The translations under genes were made by a program, and so were the position numbers. This document shows, in pieces, positions 1-6,654 of a DNA stretch of 9,802 nucleotides. Below the pieces are notes generated by a model. It saw only the letters and a list, made by a program, of their open reading frames with translations, was not told the DNA's origin and did no database searches. How positions within the stretch are numbered: position 1 is the first letter of the stretch; every line of letters begins with the position of its first letter. The stretch comes from Fibrobacter sp. UBA1313 (GTDB lineage Bacteria > Fibrobacterota > Fibrobacteria > Fibrobacterales > Fibrobacteraceae). Location: NCBI GenBank assembly GCA_002307115.1, contig DBTP01000052.1, positions 1-9,802 on the forward strand, given 5' to 3'.

Positions 1-1066
1 CATGAGGTTGAATCGTATCATTCCCCACAATGTCTCGAGAGTGAGTCTCATTGGACGCGGTTTCTACATCATGATTGTAGATTCCTGCCATGATACTACC
101 GGTCACCTTCCAATCGGTTTTGGGGTCGGCTAAATTCGAGGGCTTGATATTTTCTACGCCTTCAAATAAGGGCTCAGGGGGGAGCGCTAATATTTGTGGG
201 TTTTTCACAAAATCACTTTTATTATTTGCAATTTGAGAATTATCCTGGACAAACTGGCTCTCTTTTTCGCTCACCACACCCACTTCATTTTGTTCCACTT
301 GAGTGGTAATAATGTGCGTTTTTCCAAAGTCAGAAATCAATAACCCTACTTTGTTTCGTGTCAAATGGCTACGCTCTAGGAGTACTTGAGAATAGGCTCC
401 GGAATGCACCGCGACATTCGCATTGTCCGCAAATTCGCAATCTTGAATGGATACTTGGGAGTTGCGCGCGTACAGGCCACGATTTTGTGAGTTATTAATT
501 TCCGAGAACCAAAGATCCAGTAATCCGTTTTCTACAAGAATGCCTGTAGATGCGTTTGAAATTTTCACATGACGCATTTCGGATAGGACTTTTCCAGTAA
601 TGGCGATTCCTTTCCACATCTCTTGGGGAGAGTCTTTTGGGGCGGATTGAAAATAGACAGGACTTTGTTCCGAGCCCACAACCACTAATTGACCTCCGCG
701 AACTTCTAAACCTGTATTGGGTTCGAAACGCAGCGTGGTTCCCGGTTCAATGATGAGTGCCATTCCTTCGTTGACAATGATATTTCCGGTCACGAGGTAG
801 GGCGATTTATCTGCTTTTAAGAATCCATGGATTTCTCCTGAAATAGGAGTCTCCGCCAAAACAGGAATGGAGAACGCCAGCAAAACGAAAATAATTTTCA
901 GGGCACTTCTAAAAATTGGTTTGCGACCGCAAAATTGGGCGAGGCCGAGCCAGAGCAGGCGCGAAAAGTGGCTAATAATGGTGTTATTAGCCACTTTGAG
1001 CAACGAACTATGGCGATGCGCCACAGCCAATTTTGCAGAAAAGGAATTTTTAGAGGTGCCCTTCAT
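1..1066 (-). CDS. Secreted right-handed beta-helix repeat protein, 3' end beyond the left edge, with inserted N-terminal extension
   Basis: The frame stays open from ATG 1066 to the window edge (355 complete codons), so the C-terminus is missing. From about residue 72 the protein reads as a parallel beta-helix: a starter strand set (IIVNEGMALIIEPGTTLRF, then GLEVRGGQLVVVG) is followed by short rungs rich in Asn, Gly and Val (for example GLYARNSQVSIQDCEFADN). Such folds occur in polysaccharide lyases and surface proteins; no catalytic residues can be assigned. A signal-peptide core (LKIIFVLLAFSIPVLA, likely cut after A71) sits at residues 56-71 instead of at the N-terminus, because codons 3-56 lie in a palindromic insertion (901-1061). 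The ATG is 4 nt behind the fecR-like stop, suggesting translational coupling. An in-frame ATG at 1081 overlapping that stop is an alternative start. Fold and secretion are fairly sure; function is unknown. Confidence 0.8.
   Translation of the reverse strand, partial: MKGTSKNSFSAKLAVAHRHSSLLKVANNTIISHFSRLLWLGLAQFCGRKPIFRSALKIIFVLLAFSIPVLAETPISGEIHGFLKADKSPYLVTGNIIVNEGMALIIEPGTTLRFEPNTGLEVRGGQLVVVGSEQSPVYFQSAPKDSPQEMWKGIAITGKVLSEMRHVKISNASTGILVENGLLDLWFSEINNSQNRGLYARNSQVSIQDCEFADNANVAVHSGAYSQVLLERSHLTRNKVGLLISDFGKTHIITTQVEQNEVGVVSEKESQFVQDNSQIANNKSDFVKNPQILALPPEPLFEGVENIKPSNLADPKTDWKVTGSIMAGIYNHDVETASNETHSRDIVGNDTIQPH
897..900 (+). repeat. Putative target-site duplication, left copy (TTCA)
   Basis: TTCA directly abuts the GGGCAC end of the palindrome. 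The same tetranucleotide follows the other end at 1062-1065. Four bases alone could match by chance; joining at this repeat rebuilds a sensible gene start, which strengthens the reading. Confidence 0.6.
901..1061. mobile_element. 161-bp near-palindromic MITE-like element
   Basis: Two 78-bp arms flank a 5-nt loop (979-983). The ends are GGGCAC (901-906) and GTGCCC (1056-1061). The outer 17 bp of the arms match at 16 positions (GGGCACYTCTAAAAATT). A 10-bp block GCAAAATTGG recurs in both arms (929-938 against 1027-1036), and the inner 14 bp are perfect (965-978 with 984-997). The arms between these blocks are only partly alike. TTCA occurs directly on both sides (897-900 and 1062-1065). It has no transposase, so if mobile it depends on an element elsewhere. 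It lies inside a coding frame without introducing a stop. Element plus one repeat copy is 165 bp, or 55 codons. The structure is read directly from sequence; mobility is inferred from the duplication and the restored gene start. Confidence 0.75.
965..997. repeat. Perfect 14-bp inner hairpin of the palindromic element
   Basis: The arms AAAGTGGCTAATAA and TTATTAGCCACTTT are exact reverse complements around the 5-nt loop TGGTG. In the minus-strand mRNA this gives a stable stem about 70-100 nt inside the beta-helix reading frame. Only four T residues follow on the minus strand, so it is not a typical intrinsic terminator. Confidence 0.9.
1062..1065 (+). repeat. Putative target-site duplication, right copy (TTCA)
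   Basis: Second copy of TTCA, abutting the GTGCCC end of the palindrome. On the minus strand it is TGAA, covering the last two bases of the ATG start codon and the first two bases of codon 2. Confidence 0.6.
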
Positions 1067-1070
1067 CCTA

Positions 1071-2966
1071 TTATTGAACATTGCGAACCTCGTATGTCTT
1101 GGTTGCCTTGCGAGTGCTTCCGTTTTTTGATGTGACGATGAATTCGTACTGAGTCGTCTCTTCGCGGACAAGTTCAATCGGGAACTCGTAATCCAAGCGA
1201 TCAATTTGGGAGCCACGGAATGTTATCATCGTCTGTCCATTTCTTTTGAGTACAAGTTTGGACAAGTATTGGGGATCGTTCTCTGGAATGTTCTTGATGC
1301 GGAATCTCACGTTTCTGGGAATCCCTGTCAGTCTATCCGCACCACTTGGCACATGGACTATTTCTTTTGCGTTCCCGTCCATTTGAATATAGAACGCCGT
1401 AGGTGGGTAGCAACCCATGTCTTTTGTCACAGAGGAACGATTCCCCGCCAAGTCTTCTGCGGTGAGGGTATAACGGTGAATCCCTTTTTTCAACGCAAAT
1501 TTTTCATAGGGTTTATCTTGCGTGAAGGCTTGTTCTGATTCTGGGATGCCATCTAGCATGCGGGAGAAAAGTACGACATCGCCCGTTATTTCAGTAATTG
1601 ACATCGCCGCTTCGCATTTCACAGAGTCTACGGATTTAATTTCAATCTTTGGTGCTTTTAAGTTGACTTCTTTGCAACTCTTATCAATGTCAAGCATTAA
1701 AGAATCTACGAATGTCCGATTCTCGGTTTTAAGAAAAACTTTAATTTGTCTTTCATTCCAGTTTTGGTCAATATCACTGATGGGGAAAGAGTAGATGAAG
1801 CTTCCATTTATACTGATGGGGAGGAGATTGGGCGATTTCTTATTTCCTAAGAATACGTTGAGCTGTGCTGTGGTATCTATCGTGGCAAAAGAACCTTCGA
1901 TGGTCACGCTCCCTTGCTTACAAATTTTCGCTGGGGATGCCGTCTTGATAAAAAGGAAGTCTCCTGTAGGTGCTTCTGAAGTGTGGCCTGGTAACGAATT
2001 CGGGGTCGATTCCCCATACAGAACTTTGAATTTACCACAGGCGAACTGAATGTGAGACGCTTCGCATTTGGCAGAGAATTTCTTAGTGCCAAACGTCGTC
2101 TCATCCCACGAAAATTTCTGATTAAAGACCCCTCCCTTTTTAATTTCAATGGGAGAACTGTTAATAGAAAGAGCTACATCAACGGGACATTGTCCTCGGA
2201 AGGTCACGAAATTATCCGTGACAAACTCTGGAAGGGGAACAAAAGTACAAGGAAAGTTTTTCTCAAGAGAATCCATTTTGGGAAGTGTCGATGCATCCAG
2301 TGACTTCATTTCTTGGATCAATTTTTCTTCGGAATAATCTTTTTGGTTAATTTGAGTTTCGAGTAGGGAGGCGAGTTGTTTGCTTCCCGAGTTGCGAGTC
2401 TTAAATTTTTTAAATCCCTTCTCTCCATCTTGTATGAGCGTTTCCCCTTCATTCACTTCCATTGAATCTCCATTAACGCTCGTCACAAGCATTTTGCCGG
2501 ATTCCAGGGAAAGCATCATCCCTCGATTGGTTTGGCCTATGAACCCGGAGGTTCCGCGAATGGCTGCTGTGGCGGTTCCTGTTTTGAATTCAAGGGAATT
2601 AGGATTTTTTTGCTTTTGAACATCAAAAAATAATTTGCCAGATTGGATATTGACTGTGGTCTTCGTGAGCTTACTGTCTTTGATGGATTCTGTCAAAATG
2701 ACAAGCGAATTTTCCTCAATAGTAAGAAGACTCCCATCGATGAGAGCTATACCTACTTCGGATTCCACAAGCGTTTTAATGAGATCTTTGGGTGCGACCT
2801 TCGCCCCCACACGGAGAGGATTCCAGTTGCCCACCCCTTTCTTTTGTTGAGTCACTTCTCCCAGTACAAAGCGCACCTTTCCTGATGCCGATGTTTGAGC
2901 GAAAGTGAAGGGGGCAATTAAAAGACAAAAAACGAAAACCGTCTGTAGATATCCAAGATGTTTCAC
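1071..2966 (-). CDS. Secreted FecR-domain protein with C-terminal Ig-like modules
   Basis: About 631 residues. An N-terminal hydrophobic stretch ending FTFA-Q (near residue 24) is a signal peptide. Residues about 45-180 match the FecR fold: an opening segment with GSLLTIEENS, then IQSGKLFFDV and the hallmark TGTATAAIRGTSGFI, then an acidic return strand. The rest contains beta-rich modules with spaced cysteines (starting near PCTFVPLPEF, and later VKCEAAMSI with GIHRYTLTAEDLAGN), resembling Ig-like or bacterial surface repeats. Classical FecR regulates an ECF sigma factor across the inner membrane, but here there is a cleavable signal, no visible transmembrane anchor and no sigma gene nearby. 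A structural or periplasmic role is therefore more likely. The start is taken as GTG 2966: GGAGG (2971-2975) lies 4 nt before it, whereas the adjacent TTG 2969 would leave only 1 nt. It is the upstream partner of the beta-helix gene. Confidence 0.8.
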   Translation of the reverse strand: MKHLGYLQTVFVFCLLIAPFTFAQTSASGKVRFVLGEVTQQKKGVGNWNPLRVGAKVAPKDLIKTLVESEVGIALIDGSLLTIEENSLVILTESIKDSKLTKTTVNIQSGKLFFDVQKQKNPNSLEFKTGTATAAIRGTSGFIGQTNRGMMLSLESGKMLVTSVNGDSMEVNEGETLIQDGEKGFKKFKTRNSGSKQLASLLETQINQKDYSEEKLIQEMKSLDASTLPKMDSLEKNFPCTFVPLPEFVTDNFVTFRGQCPVDVALSINSSPIEIKKGGVFNQKFSWDETTFGTKKFSAKCEASHIQFACGKFKVLYGESTPNSLPGHTSEAPTGDFLFIKTASPAKICKQGSVTIEGSFATIDTTAQLNVFLGNKKSPNLLPISINGSFIYSFPISDIDQNWNERQIKVFLKTENRTFVDSLMLDIDKSCKEVNLKAPKIEIKSVDSVKCEAAMSITEITGDVVLFSRMLDGIPESEQAFTQDKPYEKFALKKGIHRYTLTAEDLAGNRSSVTKDMGCYPPTAFYIQMDGNAKEIVHVPSGADRLTGIPRNVRFRIKNIPENDPQYLSKLVLKRNGQTMITFRGSQIDRLDYEFPIELVREETTQYEFIVTSKNGSTRKATKTYEVRNVQ

Positions 2967-2970
2967 CAAG

Positions 2971-2975
2971 CCTCC
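2971..2975 (-). promoter_or_regulatory. Ribosome binding site of the FecR-domain gene
   Basis: GGAGG on the minus strand, 4 nt before GTG 2966 and 1 nt before TTG 2969. The spacing favours the GTG as the start. Confidence 0.65.
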
Positions 2976-3161
2976 ATGGCATTTTTTGACATTTATAGCG
3001 AATATAGTTTTTAAGAGCTTAACGATAAAGTGCTTTTTATCACTGTATTTTTTTTGTGGAAGAGCCCATCGACCTCTTGCGGGCGCTAAAACGGCACAGG
3101 AAAGGCGATTTCGTTTTTATAGGCCTCGTTTCTTATTATCTTTTTTACAACATCAAACTAT

Positions 3162-3165
3162 GAGG
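3162..3165 (+). promoter_or_regulatory. Ribosome binding site of the 95-aa gene
   Basis: GAGG lies 6 nt before ATG 3172. It overlaps an upstream in-frame ATG at 3160, which has no ribosome site of its own, so 3172 is the preferred start. Confidence 0.6.
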
Positions 3166-3171
3166 TTTGCC

Positions 3172-3459
3172 ATGGAAATGGAAGACGTTGAGCCTACAGT
3201 CGAAATGGCTGATGAAACAGGTGAAATTGTTGTCAAGGAACTTGCCAAAGAGTATTTGAGCAAGGGTGCTTGGCAGACGATCATGTATCTCTACCAGGAC
3301 AAAGACAAGAAAACGGGTGAATTTGGTGAACCCAAGGTCTCCATCCGCCGCTACCAGAAAGTACAAGGGGTACTGAAACAACGGAGCAAGTTTAATGTGA
3401 GCAGCAAGGCCCAAGCGGAGGCTATTATTGGCATGCTCAAAAAGTGGTATGAATTCTAG
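3172..3459 (+). CDS. Small protein of unknown function, first gene of the ybeY operon
   Basis: 95 residues; I do not recognise the family. The first 25 residues are strongly acidic (MEMEDVEPTVEMADETGEIV). The rest is basic and compact, with KGAWQTIMYLYQDKDKKTG, then KVSIRRYQKVQGVLKQRSKF and an amphipathic C-terminal helix (KAQAEAIIGMLKKWYEF). There is no signal peptide or membrane segment, so it should be cytoplasmic. The alternating hydrophobic and basic pattern (a beta strand, SIRRYQK, a strand, then a helix) would suit a small nucleic-acid-binding fold, but that is only a guess. The start at 3172 is chosen for GAGG 6 nt upstream. The frame is open further upstream, but that part crosses AT-rich intergenic DNA and reads unlike protein. 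Its stop lies at the start of ybeY, implying co-transcription with that rRNA-processing gene. Confidence 0.75.
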   Translation: MEMEDVEPTVEMADETGEIVVKELAKEYLSKGAWQTIMYLYQDKDKKTGEFGEPKVSIRRYQKVQGVLKQRSKFNVSSKAQAEAIIGMLKKWYEF

Positions 3460-3958
3460 GATGCCCGACCCCGACCCCAATCATAATCAAAAAAAGACTT
3501 TGAAAAAAAGTCGCATTCCTGCTTTTGAAGTAAGTTTCTTTTGCGAACAGGAAAATCAAAAATTCCCTTGGGTAGCCCGTTTTGAACCTTTGGCTAAAAA
3601 GCTTCTGATGGAAGAAGGTTCCGCTGGGAATGTGAACGTGGTTCTTTGCTCTGATGAAACCATTCGAGCCATGAATCGCGATCATCGAAAATTGGATAAA
3701 GTCACCGATGTTTTGTCTTACGAATGGCATGAGCCTTATTTACTTGGGGAAATTTACATTGCCAAAGATCAGGTGATGCGTCAAGCTCCCCAGTATGAAA
3801 ACTCCTTTTATGCGGAACTCAAACGCGTTCTTGTACATGGGCTTTTGCATCTCTCGGGTTATGATCATCTCAAGGCTCCAGATCGTCGCGTCATGCGTCG
3901 TAGAGAACAAGAAGTTTTGGGATTGAATCCTTACGAGATCGAGGATAACAATGACTAA
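3449..3958 (+). CDS. ybeY: YbeY endoribonuclease, rRNA maturation factor
   Basis: 169 residues from ATG 3449. YbeY is a metal-dependent single-strand RNase that acts in 16S rRNA 3'-end maturation and ribosome quality control in the cytoplasm. The zinc-binding signature H-G-L-L-H-L-S-G-Y-D-H is present at residues 130-140, with all three histidines (130, 134, 140). The preceding family motif TDVLSYEW...LLGEIYIA (residues about 86-105) is also intact. Length is close to the usual 150-165 residues plus a short polar, basic N-terminal extension. The start is uncertain: ATG 3449 overlaps the preceding gene by 11 nt, ATG 3461 follows its stop directly, and neither has a clear ribosome site, so translation is probably coupled. 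The 3' end overlaps the next gene by 8 nt. Identification is firm. Confidence 0.95.
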   Translation: MNSRMPDPDPNHNQKKTLKKSRIPAFEVSFFCEQENQKFPWVARFEPLAKKLLMEEGSAGNVNVVLCSDETIRAMNRDHRKLDKVTDVLSYEWHEPYLLGEIYIAKDQVMRQAPQYENSFYAELKRVLVHGLLHLSGYDHLKAPDRRVMRRREQEVLGLNPYEIEDNND

Positions 3959-5240
3959 GGACCTTGTCTACCTGATTTTTGCGATTCTTTTTTTCTTGTT
4001 CATCTCTGGCTTGTTCTCTTTGATTAAAGTCGTCTTTGTAGTGATTTGCTCCAATCGTGATGCCCATGACTGTGATGAACGAGAAATGCGCATTGCCGAA
4101 CGTGTCGCAAGCCCCGGTTTCAGTGAATCTATTTCCTTGACCCGTATTTTTTGCAATGTGTGTTCTGGGGTTCTCGGGTATGTTCTTTTTCGTGAACTTG
4201 TCCCTGCCTTGCATCCACATCCGATTCTTGGATTTTGCCTCTACGCAACGGTTGCTGGAGCTGTTGTTTATACCTTCACCGTTTTTCTCCCCAGTGTAGT
4301 GGGTCATCTTAAACCCGACACGTTCATGCGCTTGTTGGATCCTCTGTATCATTACTTCCGTCTCCCGTTACTGCTCCCTGCAAAGGCGGCAAATAAGCTG
4401 TATGCGGCTCTGCTACGTGCTTTGGGTTACAATCCGAAGTTTAGTTTCCTTTCTGAAGAGAAACGCGATGCGCTTCAAGCTGAAATGACCCCTTCTAAGG
4501 ACGAAGACGCTTTGGAAGATGAAGAACGTCAGATGATTCTCAATATTTTTGATTTTGTAGAAACGCCAGTACGTGAGATTATGACTCCTCGCGTAGACAT
4601 GTGTGCTATTGAAGTGGGAACCTCTCTAGAAGAGACCATTCGTATTCTCAACAGTGAACGTCATTCTCGTTTGCCTGTATTCCGTGATTCTGTTGATAAC
4701 ATTATTGGTATTCTGTCCAACCGTGATTTTTTGGAATGGTACACCGAGCACGGCACCGAGAAATTCAATTTAGAAAGCCTTGTGATGCCTGCGATTTTTG
4801 TGCCACACCACAAAAAGATCGATGACTTGTTGCGTGAACTTCGCAAAAACGGAAATCAGCTTGCCATTGTCGTGGATGAATATGGGGGCATTGCGGGGCT
4901 TGTCACTATTGAAGATATTGTGGAAGAAATCGTCGGCGAAATCAAAGATGAAGATGATGAAGATGAAGACGATGAAATTCAGAAATTGAAGGATGGCCGG
5001 TACATACTCGATCCACTGATGACGCTTTCGGATTTGGAATATGAATTAGATATTTCTTTAGATCCACCGACGAATGTTCATGTGGAAACGCTCTCGGGAC
5101 TCATTCAGGCGACTTTGGGTGTGATTCCCGCTGCAGGTTCAGAAGTGACTATTCAGGGTTACAAGTTCCGCGTCTTGAAGGTGGAAGGCACTCGCATGAC
5201 TAAGGTGATGATGATTTTGCCAAGCTCTGATAAAAAATAA
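3951..5240 (+). CDS. CNNM/CBS-pair/CorC-domain membrane protein (HlyC/CorC family)
   Basis: 429 residues. Three hydrophobic segments (about 5-32, 64-86 and 92-118) form an N-terminal CNNM-like (DUF21) membrane part. A cytoplasmic CBS pair follows (about 205-325), with REIMTPRVDM, HSRLPVFRDSVDNIIGIL and VDEYGGIAGLVTIEDIVEEI, all strongly conserved in this family. A very acidic linker (331-343) precedes a C-terminal CorC/HlyC domain (about 345-425). Family members are implicated in divalent cation (Mg2+, Co2+) efflux or its control; CBS pairs typically sense adenine nucleotides. E. coli YbeX, encoded next to YbeY, has only the soluble part; this protein is the longer membrane-bound version. The Ser-Glu signature usual in the first CNNM helix is not evident (the helix runs FISGLFSLIKVVFVVI), so the transport pathway may be divergent. 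The start overlaps ybeY by 8 nt; an intrinsic terminator follows. Confidence 0.9.
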   Translation: MTKDLVYLIFAILFFLFISGLFSLIKVVFVVICSNRDAHDCDEREMRIAERVASPGFSESISLTRIFCNVCSGVLGYVLFRELVPALHPHPILGFCLYATVAGAVVYTFTVFLPSVVGHLKPDTFMRLLDPLYHYFRLPLLLPAKAANKLYAALLRALGYNPKFSFLSEEKRDALQAEMTPSKDEDALEDEERQMILNIFDFVETPVREIMTPRVDMCAIEVGTSLEETIRILNSERHSRLPVFRDSVDNIIGILSNRDFLEWYTEHGTEKFNLESLVMPAIFVPHHKKIDDLLRELRKNGNQLAIVVDEYGGIAGLVTIEDIVEEIVGEIKDEDDEDEDDEIQKLKDGRYILDPLMTLSDLEYELDISLDPPTNVHVETLSGLIQATLGVIPAAGSEVTIQGYKFRVLKVEGTRMTKVMMILPSSDKK

Positions 5241-5255
5241 TGGGGCTCAGAAATC

Positions 5256-5284
5256 AAAGACCCGCTCTGTGGCGGGCCTTTTTT
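5256..5284 (+). terminator. Intrinsic terminator of the ybeY operon
   Basis: A hairpin with stem CCCGC (5261-5265) and GCGGG (5272-5276), extended by AAAG/CTTT across one A-C mismatch, is followed by six T residues (5279-5284). It starts 16 nt after the corC-like stop. The convergent xseA stop codon overlaps its T tract. Read in the other direction the stem is followed only by TCTTTGATTT, a weak T tract, so termination of xseA here is less certain. Confidence 0.85.
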
Positions 5285-6584
5285 ATTGGACTATAGATTC
5301 CACGGAACCATTCTCTAAATGGGTGGTGAGACGATCCCCGATTTGAACTTCATCTCGATGACGTAATAATTTACCATCTTTTCGTGTGGTGAGGCTGTAA
5401 CCTTTGGCGAGAATCGTTTTGGGGTCGTTCGTTTTGACGCGTTGTTCCATAAGGGCAAATCGCGACTTTTCCAGTTGTAATAACTTTTGCACCCCGAACC
5501 TCAAACCTTCTTTGTTGCGGGTAATGAGTTCGCTTTCTGTTTTAAGAATTCGGAAGGGCATTTTCAAAAGAATTCGGGAAGAGGACGCTAATCGTTCGCG
5601 TTCTTGAACGAGATGTGTGGAAAATTGGCGCGTCAGATTCCCTTGTACTTGGCGTAAATGATCTTTGGATTGTGCCAGTTGGGTGCGAACAGTGGTCGCT
5701 ATTTCCATCGCCAAATCTTGCGTTTTTTCCCAAGAAAGTTCTACTTGTTTGATTAATTTTTTTGCACAATCTGTAGGCGTAATGCAAGCTTCCCAGGCGA
5801 CAAGATCCAGTAGGCTCTGGTCAATCTCATGGCCGATGCCAGTGAGAACAGGAGTGGGGAATTGGGCGACCGCGCGGCACAACGCTTCGCTATCAAAATA
5901 GTTGAGATCTGTTTTTGAACCTCCGCCACGGATAATGCAAATGACATCCAGATCTTCGTTCGCTCGTAACGTCCCCAAGGCTTCCAAAATAGTGGTTTCT
6001 GTGTCATTTCCCTGCATGCGCGCAAAGGCCGGGGTAATCTGAAACGCGAAATGGGAATTTTGAAGTGTGGTGCAAAAATCCTGGTAAGCGGCAGTGCCTT
6101 CACCGGTGATGAGTCCGACGTTCAAGGGCACCGCTGCAAATTCGCGTGTCGCGTTGAGGCGGAGCAAACCCTCTTCGGTGAGGCGCTTTAAGATCGCTTG
6201 ACGTGTGAGAGTGAGTTCTCCAATGGTAAAGGAAGGGTCAATATCGACAAGGCGCGCCTGGAATTTACCGTAAGGGACATACAAATCGGCTTCAATCAGA
6301 ATATTGACTTTGATTTGATCTTTAATGATAAAAGGCTTGGGCAAACTTGCCAAATTTTCCTGAATTCGTACAAATTCAGGGGTAAAAATATATAGGGGTA
6401 GAGATGCCACCGGTTTTACATCGCCTTCCACAAACTCTGCAATGTTCAGATACACAATGCGTCCACGCTCAACTACTTGAGTGACAACACCATGCACCCA
6501 AATTTGGGGCACTTTTGTATCGAGGAGCTTTTTAATGGATGCGAGGTATTTGCTGACGGGATAGGTTTTAGGGGTATCTTCCAT
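5283..6584 (-). CDS. xseA: Exodeoxyribonuclease VII large subunit
   Basis: 433 residues from ATG 6584. With XseB, XseA forms exonuclease VII, which degrades single-stranded DNA to short oligonucleotides in repair and recombination. Counting from this start, an OB-fold region occupies about 8-120, with IWVHGVVTQV near its beginning. The catalytic domain carries the family motifs GLITGEGTAAYQDF (157-170), IIRGGGSKTDLNYFD (217-231) and PVLTGIGHEID (245-255). A long coiled coil follows (about 275-385), then the C-terminal GYSLTTRKDGKLLR segment. Length is normal. An alternative TTG start at 6632 adds 16 residues and has AGAGG (6640-6644) 6 nt upstream. ATG 6584 has no clear ribosome site but gives the usual family N-terminus and leaves 70 bp to the divergent gene instead of 22. 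No xseB is visible in the window. Confidence 0.93.
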   Translation of the reverse strand: MEDTPKTYPVSKYLASIKKLLDTKVPQIWVHGVVTQVVERGRIVYLNIAEFVEGDVKPVASLPLYIFTPEFVRIQENLASLPKPFIIKDQIKVNILIEADLYVPYGKFQARLVDIDPSFTIGELTLTRQAILKRLTEEGLLRLNATREFAAVPLNVGLITGEGTAAYQDFCTTLQNSHFAFQITPAFARMQGNDTETTILEALGTLRANEDLDVICIIRGGGSKTDLNYFDSEALCRAVAQFPTPVLTGIGHEIDQSLLDLVAWEACITPTDCAKKLIKQVELSWEKTQDLAMEIATTVRTQLAQSKDHLRQVQGNLTRQFSTHLVQERERLASSSRILLKMPFRILKTESELITRNKEGLRFGVQKLLQLEKSRFALMEQRVKTNDPKTILAKGYSLTTRKDGKLLRHRDEVQIGDRLTTHLENGSVESIVQ

Positions 6585-6654
6585 GGCGATAATATGTATT
6601 TTTCTTTCGGTATTGTCTAAACTTTTGGGCAAACTGGACCTCTAAGGAGCAACG

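Larger units (their letters stand above)
2970..3171. promoter_or_regulatory. Divergent intergenic region with AT-rich promoter-like stretch
   Basis: This 202-bp gap separates the minus-strand FecR unit from the plus-strand 95-aa gene, so it should hold both promoters. On the minus strand TATAAA (2992-2997) and TATATT (3001-3006) are possible -10 boxes, without a good -35. On the plus strand TATTAT (3134-3139) is a possible -10 about 20 nt before the ribosome site, also without a clear -35. A short inverted repeat GATAAA/TTTATC (3024-3041) could be an operator. All of this is weak motif matching. Confidence 0.35.

Noticed and set aside
965..997. Inner hairpin as an intrinsic terminator
   Set aside because: It has AT-rich stem ends and no adequate T tract on either strand, and it forms part of a longer palindrome.
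867..1130. Plus-strand frame of 87 codons crossing the palindrome
   Set aside because: It is antisense to the beta-helix gene and the palindrome. Its apparent resemblance to the sense product comes from the inverted symmetry, and it has no ribosome site.
3056..3125. Possible small RNA or leader in the GC-richer part of the divergent region
   Set aside because: I saw no stable paired structure or terminator, only a local change in base composition.
2905..3171. Upstream extension of the 95-aa gene
   Set aside because: The frame is open but runs through the divergent intergenic region and the antisense of the FecR gene. GAGG before ATG 3172 gives a better start.
4951..4980. GATGAAGATGAAGAC-like stretch as a DNA repeat
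   Set aside because: It encodes the acidic linker of the CorC-type protein; the repetition comes from Asp/Glu codons within a conserved frame.
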